A stretch of DNA of 16,015 bases from JBQCEE01 sp051960575 (lineage in GTDB: Bacteria; Actinomycetota; Actinomycetes; Mycobacteriales; Jatrophihabitantaceae). The notes below the pieces were generated by a model that saw only the letters and a list, made by a program, of their open reading frames with translations, made no database searches and was not told where the DNA came from. This document shows, piece by piece, positions 7,455 to 12,736 of the stretch (position 1 is its first letter; each line of letters starts with the position of its first letter). Location of the stretch: contig NZ_JBQCEE010000130.1 in assembly GCF_051960575.1 (NCBI RefSeq), positions 1 through 16,015 of the forward strand. Direction: 5' to 3'. The position numbers and the translations under genes are program-made.

Positions 7455-8589
7455 GGCGCAGCGCCTCCAGCGGCGACAACCGTGCGGCCCGCACCGCCGG
7501 GGCGATGCCGCCGAGCAGGCTCATCGACCCCGCCGCGAGCAGCGCCCGCCAGAAGGCGGTCGCGGTGTAGACGGGGTGCAGGATGCCGACCAGGCTGGGC
7601 AACTGCCCGATCACCTGCGTCGCGGCGAACGAGAGCACGACGCCGCCCGCCGCGCCGAGCAGGCCGATCGCGAGCGCCTCACCGATGACCATGCGGGCGA
7701 TCCGCGGGCTCGACCAGCCGATCGCCGCCAGCACCCCGAACTCGCGCGTGCGCTCGATGAAGGTGAGGGTCATGGTGGTCATGACGACGACCGCGCCGAT
7801 GAGCACGGCGAGCACGGTGCTGCCGCGGTCGGCGGCGTTGATCAGCGCGAGGCTGCGGTCGGCGCGGCCGAAGTCGGCGGCGGTGCGCACGGTCACGAGC
7901 TGCGGGTGGTCGTGCTCGATGCGTGCGCGCAGGGTGCCGAGGTCGGCGCCCGGACGCGCTCGGACGAAGACGAGGGTGAGCCCGCCCGGCTGGCGCTGCG
8001 CGGCCTGGAACGGCACCAGCGGCAGCATGGTGCCGGCGTCGCCGAGGGCCTGCCCGGTCGAGAAGATGCCGACGACGTGGAAGGGGTGGCCGTCGACGGC
8101 GATGGTGTCGCCGACGTGCTTGCGGAGGTTGGCCGCGGCCCGCCACCCGAGCAGCAGCTGGTTCGCGCTGTCGTCGGCGAACGGCCGGCCGGCGACGATG
8201 CGCACCCCGAACGCGTCCAGGTCGGCCGCGCGGATGCCGAACTCGAGGAAGAGCGGGTTGTCGGCGGTCAGTCGGGTGGTGCCGATCAGGACGCCGGTCG
8301 CCGCCGCGACGTCGCGGTCGGCGGCGATCGAGGCGAGGGTCGCCTGGTCGATGGTGCTGTCGAGCAGGTCGGAGACCCCGCGCTGGGAGATGGTGAAGTC
8401 GGCGCGTCCGGTCTGCATGATGCCGAGCGCCGTCTCGTGCAGGCTGTGTTTGACGACGGTGAAGGTCACGACGGTCATGACGCCGATCGCCACCGCGGTC
8501 GAGGCGAAGGCCAGCCGCAGCTTGCGCGTGCCGATGTTGTGCAGCACGAGCCCGGCGAAGGTCAACCCCCCGTCGCCGCCACCGCGCAT
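7447..8589 (-). CDS. FtsX/MacB-like ABC transporter permease
   Basis: A 380-residue membrane protein, first gene of the five-gene minus-strand operon. It has one N-terminal helix (about 27-47), a large extracytoplasmic MacB-core-like domain (about 48-240) and three C-terminal helices (about 258-280, 302-330 and 347-368) in the FtsX domain, with ERTREFGVLAAIGWS, a hallmark of these permeases, and an SPLEALRHE tail. With the ATPase it should form a dimeric mechanotransmission ABC complex. A GGAGG ribosome site (8603-8599) lies nine bases from the ATG. The adjacent lipoprotein is the likely external partner. Confidence 0.92.
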   Translation of the reverse strand: MRGGGDGGLTFAGLVLHNIGTRKLRLAFASTAVAIGVMTVVTFTVVKHSLHETALGIMQTGRADFTISQRGVSDLLDSTIDQATLASIAADRDVAAATGVLIGTTRLTADNPLFLEFGIRAADLDAFGVRIVAGRPFADDSANQLLLGWRAAANLRKHVGDTIAVDGHPFHVVGIFSTGQALGDAGTMLPLVPFQAAQRQPGGLTLVFVRARPGADLGTLRARIEHDHPQLVTVRTAADFGRADRSLALINAADRGSTVLAVLIGAVVVMTTMTLTFIERTREFGVLAAIGWSSPRIARMVIGEALAIGLLGAAGGVVLSFAATQVIGQLPSLVGILHPVYTATAFWRALLAAGSMSLLGGIAPAVRAARLSPLEALRHE

Positions 8590-8607
8590 CGCCCGCCCCC
8601 TCCGGCG

Positions 8608-8694
8608 GACCTCGGGGCGTCACTCCCCGTCTTCGGACGATGGGTCAAGCTCGGCGTCGAACCGCCGACCGCGACATACGTGCGCCCCGAGGTC
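8608..8694. repeat. Spaced inverted repeat in the divergent promoter region
   Basis: Bases 8608-8619 (gacctcggggcg) and 8683-8694 are perfect inverted copies, 12 base pairs, separated by 63 bases; with one bulge the pairing extends three further pairs inwards. It sits just upstream of the FtsX-like permease start and could be a regulator site, a foldback in the leader mRNA, or a GC-rich coincidence. A second, imperfect ten-pair repeat lies at 8744-8753 / 8783-8793. Confidence 0.4.
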
Positions 8695-8743
8695 GCTCAC
8701 CGGGTCATCCCCGGCACGTCGAGCGTGGGCCGCCGGCGTGCGC

Positions 8744-8793
8744 GCCGCCCGGGTCGTTCCTCCCGGCTCGGGCCCGTCCGCGCCCGGGGCGGC
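8744..8793. repeat. Imperfect inverted repeat (10 bp, one bulge) with nested hairpin
   Basis: GCCGCCCGGG at 8744-8753 pairs with 8783-8793 with one bulged G; a small CCCG/CGGG hairpin (8762-8772) lies inside. It is between the divergent operons, in the 275-base gap 8590-8864 where I see no gene. It could be a leader structure or terminator for read-through; no function is shown. Confidence 0.3.
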
Positions 8794-8852
8794 GACCCAA
8801 ACCCGGGCCGACGCCGTGCCGTTCAGCCATGGTGCGCGGGCCCACAGAGGCC

Positions 8853-8864
8853 TAACGTCCGTGC
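8853..8864 (+). promoter_or_regulatory. Putative -10 box (TAACGT) for the GAF-ANTAR operon
   Basis: TAACGT at 8853-8858 matches TANNNT and is followed by six bases and an ATG at 8865. The start point would be at or near that ATG, giving a leaderless mRNA. This would exclude the in-frame GTG at 8861 as the GAF-ANTAR start because it would not be transcribed. Confidence 0.5.
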
Positions 8865-8909
8865 ATGGGCGAGGTGAGACAGATGGACGACACGAAGAAC
8901 TCCCCATGA
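8865..8909 (+). CDS. Candidate 14-residue leader ORF overlapping the GAF-ANTAR start
   Basis: The ORF MGEVRQMDDTKNSP runs from the ATG at 8865, six bases after a TAACGT box, to a TGA at 8907-8909 that overlaps the GAF-ANTAR ATG (8906-8908). A GAGGTGAG ribosome-like sequence at 8871-8878 could instead serve the in-frame ATG at 8883. The GAF-ANTAR ATG has no clear ribosome site of its own, so coupling is plausible. Alternatively, one base missing from the CCCC run at 8902-8905 would make this the true N-terminus of the GAF-ANTAR protein. Confidence 0.35.
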   Translation: MGEVRQMDDTKNSP

Positions 8910-9607
8910 TCGCGCTCGACGACGTCACCCACGAGCTGGCCGGGCTCGCACACACCTGGGAACCAGGTGGTGACGTCTTCGAGGCGCTGCGCGACCTGAC
9001 GGTCCGGATCGTCCGTGCCCTGCATCTGACCGGCGCGGGCGTCTCGTTGATGTCCGACGGCGCGCTGCAGTTCGTGGCGACCGACAGCGACTGGTCGGCG
9101 GTGCTCGAGCGCGTGCAGGACGACGTCGGCGAAGGGCCCTGCTACGACGCCTGGGTGTCCGGTGCGCCGAGCCTGGTGACGCGGATGGGCGAGGGCGAGG
9201 CCGGTCGCTGGCCGACCTTCGCCGCCACGGCGGCCGAGCAGCGGGCCGTCGCCGTCGCCGCCGTGCCGGTGCGCGGGCGGAAGCGGATCGGGGTGCTCGA
9301 CCTCTACGTGGACAGCGAGCACCTCTGGAGCCCCGACGAGGTGGCCGTCGCGACGGCGTTCGCGGCCATGACCGCTACGCACGTGCTGAACGCGTTGGCG
9401 CTCGAGCGCGAACAGCGCACGGTGCAGCAGTTGCAGCAGGCGTTGGAGAGCCGGGTCGTGATCGAGCAGGCGAAGGGCATCGTCGCGGCGGAGCGCGGGA
9501 TCGGGGTCGACGAGGCGTTCCGCGCACTGCGCAAGCACGCGAACGACCGCAACGTGACGCTGCGGTCGGTCGCCGAGGCTGTCGTGAAGCTGGGGCTGCG
9601 ACCATGA
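8906..9607 (+). CDS. GAF and ANTAR domain transcription antitermination regulator (first of pair)
   Basis: A 233-residue cytosolic sensor. A GAF domain spans about residues 15-160 (GAGVSLMSDG, then GEGPCYDAWVSG, RWPTFA and the IGVLDLY strand). A short coiled coil (LEREQRTVQQLQQALESR) leads into the C-terminal ANTAR RNA-binding domain at about 176-230, with VVIEQAKGIVAAERG and DEAFRALRKHANDRN. ANTAR proteins bind dual-hairpin RNA to prevent termination. The GAF signal is unknown. The stop overlaps the ATG of a second GAF-ANTAR gene (ATGA at 9604-9607), so the two are made together and may form a heteromer. The start at 8906 is uncertain because of the overlapping upstream ORF. Confidence 0.9.
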   Translation: MIALDDVTHELAGLAHTWEPGGDVFEALRDLTVRIVRALHLTGAGVSLMSDGALQFVATDSDWSAVLERVQDDVGEGPCYDAWVSGAPSLVTRMGEGEAGRWPTFAATAAEQRAVAVAAVPVRGRKRIGVLDLYVDSEHLWSPDEVAVATAFAAMTATHVLNALALEREQRTVQQLQQALESRVVIEQAKGIVAAERGIGVDEAFRALRKHANDRNVTLRSVAEAVVKLGLRP

Positions 9608-10512
9608 CGTCCGACGGCGGGCCGAGCGCGCGCCGACCCACGAGTGGCCGGTTGAGCCAGGCGAACCTGTCCCTCCGGGCGGCCAGGGAGCGGCGGCTGG
9701 CCGAGGAGGCGGGGGTCGACGCCGCGGCGACGTACGAGCGGCTCGAGGCGACCCCCACCGGCTCGCGGCTGGTGGCCGTGCACGCGCGGTTGCTGTTCGC
9801 GCAGCGGCGGGCCGAGGAACGGCACCGCGTCGCCGCCGAGTTCTACGACGCCCTCGCGAGTCGTCGCGCCGCGTCGCCGGCGGACTGGCCGCAGGCGCTG
9901 GCGGACGGCGCGGCCGCGCTCGCATCCATCTGCGTCGCGACGGGCGCCCGAGGCGCGGTGGTGCGGTTGCCGACCGGCGGGACGATCGGGGCGGTGCTCG
10001 CGTCGGACGCGCGGGCCGCAGCCGCGGAGGCCGGTGAGTCGATGCTCGGCGAGGGCCCGGCGTTTGACTGCGCCGTCTCGGGGTCGCTGCACGTCGCCGA
10101 GGCGGACCTCGGAAGCCGCTGGCCGTTCTACGGGCCGGTGCTGGCGGGGATGGACATCCACTCGGTGAGTGCGTCGACGCTGCGGGGCGGGCTCGGCACG
10201 CTGGTGCTCTACGACGCTGCGATCGGGCCGCCGTGGTCGGGTGCGTCGTCGACGATCGACGCCGCGGCCGACATCCTGCCCGGCGGGGGCGGGACACCGC
10301 GGGACCGCGCCATGAGCCTGCTGCCGGACGCGACCGCCTTCGACCACCATCCCGTCGTGCACCAGGCCGCCGGTGTGCTGCACGTGCGGCTGGGGTGCGC
10401 CATCGACGACGCGGTGGCCCTGCTACGCGCCCGGGCCTTCGCGGAAGGCCTGCCGACCGAGGTCGTCGCGCGGGCCGTCCTCGACGGCACGACCCTGCTC
10501 GCGGACACCTGA
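9604..10512 (+). CDS. GAF and ANTAR-like domain protein (second of pair)
   Basis: A 302-residue protein. Residues 1-75 form an arginine/alanine-rich helical N-terminus (RLSQANLSLRAARERRLAEE); a divergent GAF domain follows (about 80-225, with GEGPAFDCAVSG and RWPFYGPVLAGMDIHSVSA). A C-terminal ANTAR-like domain (about 248-298) contains VHQAAGVLHVRLG where the first protein has QAKG, so the conserved lysine is lost, but the rest (DDAVALLRARAFAEG) keeps the ANTAR pattern. Related actinobacterial proteins with an HQATG-type motif exist as far as I recall, so this is a subtype rather than a pseudogene. It is coupled to the upstream GAF-ANTAR gene. Its last 90 bases overlap the convergent CheB-like gene. 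Confidence 0.88.
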   Translation: MTSDGGPSARRPTSGRLSQANLSLRAARERRLAEEAGVDAAATYERLEATPTGSRLVAVHARLLFAQRRAEERHRVAAEFYDALASRRAASPADWPQALADGAAALASICVATGARGAVVRLPTGGTIGAVLASDARAAAAEAGESMLGEGPAFDCAVSGSLHVAEADLGSRWPFYGPVLAGMDIHSVSASTLRGGLGTLVLYDAAIGPPWSGASSTIDAAADILPGGGGTPRDRAMSLLPDATAFDHHPVVHQAAGVLHVRLGCAIDDAVALLRARAFAEGLPTEVVARAVLDGTTLLADT

Positions 10513-11100
10513 CCGCACCGCGTCGACCGCGTCGGCGATCGCGGTGGCGACGCGGTCGATGGGCACCACCGTGTCCGCCGCGAGCCGCACGAGCGCGGCC
10601 GAGGGCATGCCGGCCGCGAAGGCCGACAGCGGGTCCTCGACGACGGTGCGGCCACCGAGCAGGTGCACGGCCATCGCGCCGGTCGCGCCGTCGCCGCCGT
10701 GACCGGACAGCACGACGCCGATCGCCCGGGAGCCGAGGCTCGTCGCCAGCGTGCCGAGCAGGAGATCCGCCGACGGGCGGGGTGCGCCGTCGGTCGGGAT
10801 CAGCCACAGCCGGCCGGCGGCATCGATGACGGCGTGCACGGCCTCGGGCACGACCAGCAGGTCGCCGGACGCGAGGTGCCGCCCGTCCCGTGCCCGCTGC
10901 ACCGACCGGCCGGTCTCCCACTGCAGCGCGTGGTCGAGCGTCGACCGTCTGCCCGGGTTGAGGTGCTGGGCCAGGACGACGGCGGCGGGCAGTCGCGGGG
11001 GCAGCTCGCGCAGCACCGTGGCCAGCGCCGACAGGCCGCCGGCGGAGCAGACCACCCCGACGACGGGGAGGTCGGGTGGCGTCGCACGCACGCATCTCAC
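10423..11100 (-). CDS. Stand-alone CheB-type protein-glutamate methylesterase domain
   Basis: A 225-residue protein consisting of a CheB methylesterase domain without a receiver. From the GTG at 11100, the catalytic serine is in VVCSAGGL (S19), the histidine in LAQHLNPG (H46) and the aspartate in SGHGGDGATG (D137); the GMPSAA motif near the end is also kept. So the triad is complete. GGAG lies five bases before GTG 11100; GTG 11091 is a second choice. No CheA, CheW, CheR or receptor gene is in the window, so its substrate is not a visible chemoreceptor. The last 28 or so residues are encoded opposite the ANTAR-like end of the previous gene, so that tail may not be under normal constraint. Confidence 0.87.
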   Translation of the reverse strand: MRCVRATPPDLPVVGVVCSAGGLSALATVLRELPPRLPAAVVLAQHLNPGRRSTLDHALQWETGRSVQRARDGRHLASGDLLVVPEAVHAVIDAAGRLWLIPTDGAPRPSADLLLGTLATSLGSRAIGVVLSGHGGDGATGAMAVHLLGGRTVVEDPLSAFAAGMPSAALVRLAADTVVPIDRVATAIADAVDAVRSGVREQGRAVEDGPRDDLGRQAFREGPGA

Positions 11101-11177
11101 CGCCGCTCCGGGAATCTGCCCCGCCGAGCATCGGACGGGGATCCGGCGCGCCGCAGGGTCGAACGGCGTGGCCCGCA

Positions 11178-11192
11178 CCCGCCTTCGGCGGG
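11178..11192. repeat. Short GC hairpin in the CheB / WS-DGAT divergent region
   Basis: CCCGCC at 11178-11183 pairs with GGCGGG at 11187-11192 around a TTC loop. It lies in the 204-base divergent gap 11101-11304, which has no TANNNT box (the only TA is in GGTACC near 11284). It could be a leader structure; the evidence is weak. Confidence 0.3.
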
Positions 11193-11234
11193 ACCCGGGC
11201 CGTCCGGTCGGCCCGGTCGTCCGGTGCCGTGCGG

Positions 11235-11261
11235 GCGGATGCTGCGGATGCTGCGGATGCT
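11235..11261 (+). repeat. Three tandem copies of a 9-bp unit (gcggatgct)
   Basis: The unit occurs at 11235-11243, 11244-11252 and 11253-11261, exactly repeated. Each contains an ATG (11239, 11248, 11257) in frame with the WS/DGAT gene downstream, which would add RMLRMLRMLWLLWPG-like residues. The strong ribosome site is further downstream, so these are probably 5' leader sequence. Confidence 0.8.
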
Positions 11262-11293
11262 CTGGTTGCTGTGGCCAGGACGGTACCGCGCGC

Positions 11294-11300
11294 AGGAGGA
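11294..11300 (+). promoter_or_regulatory. Strong Shine-Dalgarno (AGGAGGA) for WS/DGAT
   Basis: AGGAGGA ends four bases before the ATG at 11305 and decides that start over the in-frame ATGs at 11239, 11248 and 11257. Confidence 0.8.
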
Positions 11301-11304
11301 ACCG

Positions 11305-12666
11305 ATGGGCGAGGACGGCGGGGGCGCGACGCCCCGGTTGGGCGTGCTGGACGCGGAGTTCTTCGATCTCGAGGACGACGCGATCAGCCTGCACATCGGC
11401 GCGGTGGCGGTCTTCGCCGGCCCAGCACCGGAGGCCGACGAGCTCACCGGGCGCTACCTCGACCAGGTGCGACAGGTGCCTGCGCTGCGCCGGCACCTGC
11501 GTCGCGGCCGGCTCGGGCTGACAGCAGCGCAGTGGGTCGACGACCCGGCGTTCGACATCGAGTACCACCTGCCGCGGCTGCGGCTGCCCGGCACCGGCGG
11601 CGACGACGAGCTCGAGGACGTCGTCGGACGCATCATGTCCTTCCGGCTCGACGAGACGCGTCCGCCCTGGGAGGCCTGGATCGTCGAGGGCCTGGACGAC
11701 GGCCGGTGGGCCATCATCACCAAGCTGCACCACAGCATGGTCGACGGCCTCGCCGGCATGGCGGTCTTCGAGTCGCTGCTCGACCACGGCGAGGCGACGG
11801 GGTCGACCGAGCGGGGGCCGCAGCCGGCAGGGCCGGCGCGGCACCGACCGCGTCCGCTGCGCACGCTGACCCGGCCCCGGGTCGCCATCCGCGGGCTGGA
11901 GGGGCTCGGGCGGGGCGCGCTGCGGCTGGTGGGCGCCGCGCGGCCCGTGCCGCGGACCTCGCTCGTCGGCGCACTGCACGGCCCGCGGAGCTACCGCACC
12001 GCGGTGCTCGACGAGCATGCCGTCGACCGGTTGGCCCGACGGTGGGCGGCGACGCGCAACGACATCGTGCTCGCCACCGTGACGGGGGCGTTCCGGCGCC
12101 TGCTGCTGAGCCGGGGCGAGCCCGCCGGCCCGCACACGGTGCGGTGTCTCGTCCCTGTCGCCGTCCGACACGACGACGCCGGTTCGGCCGAGGCCGGCAA
12201 CCACGTCTCGGCGATCCTGCTCGACCTCCCGGTCGACCGCGACGACGCCGGCGACGCGTGCGGGGCGGTGATCCGGCGCATGCGCGAGGCGAAGGAGGGG
12301 CATGAGGCCCTCGCGGGCGAGGCGGCGCAGGCGGTCGCGTCGCTGCTGCCGCCCGCGCTGGTGCTGGGTGCGGTGCGCGCGGCACGGCGACTCCCCCACC
12401 AGGTGCTCACCACGGTCGTGACGAACGTGCCCGGCCCGCCGACCGTGCCGACCCTGCTCGGCCGTCGGTTGCTGCGGCTCAGCCCGTACGTCCCGATCGC
12501 CGAGGGCATCCGCATCGGTGTCGCCGTCACCCGCTACGACGGCCGCATGACCATCGGTGTCACCGCCGACCGCGACTCGACACCGGATCTCGCCGTCTTC
12601 GTCCAGGGCGTGCACGACAGCTTCGCCGACCTGCTCGACGAGGCTGCGGGTCACGCGACCACCTGA
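11305..12666 (+). CDS. Wax ester synthase / diacylglycerol O-acyltransferase (WS/DGAT)
   Basis: A 453-residue bifunctional acyltransferase that makes triacylglycerol or wax esters from acyl-CoA at the membrane and lipid-droplet surface. The N-terminal part begins LGVLDAEFFDLEDD (substrate-binding lobe), and the catalytic HHSMVDG (HHxxxDG) is at residues 142-148. Later blocks NDIVLATVTGAFRRLL, LVPVAVRHDD and TNVPGPP match the conserved C-terminal DUF1298 lobe. Length equals the family. It stands alone on the plus strand, divergent from the CheB-like gene, and ends 70 bases before the receiver-oxidoreductase operon. Storage lipid versus wax ester output cannot be told from sequence. Confidence 0.94.
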   Translation: MGEDGGGATPRLGVLDAEFFDLEDDAISLHIGAVAVFAGPAPEADELTGRYLDQVRQVPALRRHLRRGRLGLTAAQWVDDPAFDIEYHLPRLRLPGTGGDDELEDVVGRIMSFRLDETRPPWEAWIVEGLDDGRWAIITKLHHSMVDGLAGMAVFESLLDHGEATGSTERGPQPAGPARHRPRPLRTLTRPRVAIRGLEGLGRGALRLVGAARPVPRTSLVGALHGPRSYRTAVLDEHAVDRLARRWAATRNDIVLATVTGAFRRLLLSRGEPAGPHTVRCLVPVAVRHDDAGSAEAGNHVSAILLDLPVDRDDAGDACGAVIRRMREAKEGHEALAGEAAQAVASLLPPALVLGAVRAARRLPHQVLTTVVTNVPGPPTVPTLLGRRLLRLSPYVPIAEGIRIGVAVTRYDGRMTIGVTADRDSTPDLAVFVQGVHDSFADLLDEAAGHATT

Positions 12667-12724
12667 GGCCGACACCCGCGCGCGGACAGGCGAAAACGGG
12701 CACCCACGACCGCCGGTGCGCGCC

Positions 12725-12736
12725 TACAGTGCAAGC
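12725..12736 (+). promoter_or_regulatory. Putative -10 box (TACAGT) for a leaderless receiver-oxidoreductase mRNA
   Basis: TACAGT at 12725-12730 matches TANNNT and is followed by exactly six bases and the GTG at 12737. It supports that GTG over the later ATG at 12770. No clear -35 element is seen. This is the third such arrangement in the window. Confidence 0.6.

Noticed and set aside
7583..8905. Upstream extension of the first GAF-ANTAR frame
   Set aside because: The frame is open far upstream but is antisense to the permease gene and codes nothing like a domain; the real protein begins near 8906.
8852..11131. Long open frame on the minus strand (about 759 codons)
   Set aside because: It is antisense to the two GAF-ANTAR genes, has arginine/proline-rich low-complexity sequence, and matches no known domain; long shadow frames are common in GC-rich DNA.
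11108..11140. Extracytoplasmic sigma factor promoter near GGGAAT
   Set aside because: A GGGAAT-like -35 is present, but no matching -10 (GTT) occurs at the required spacing.
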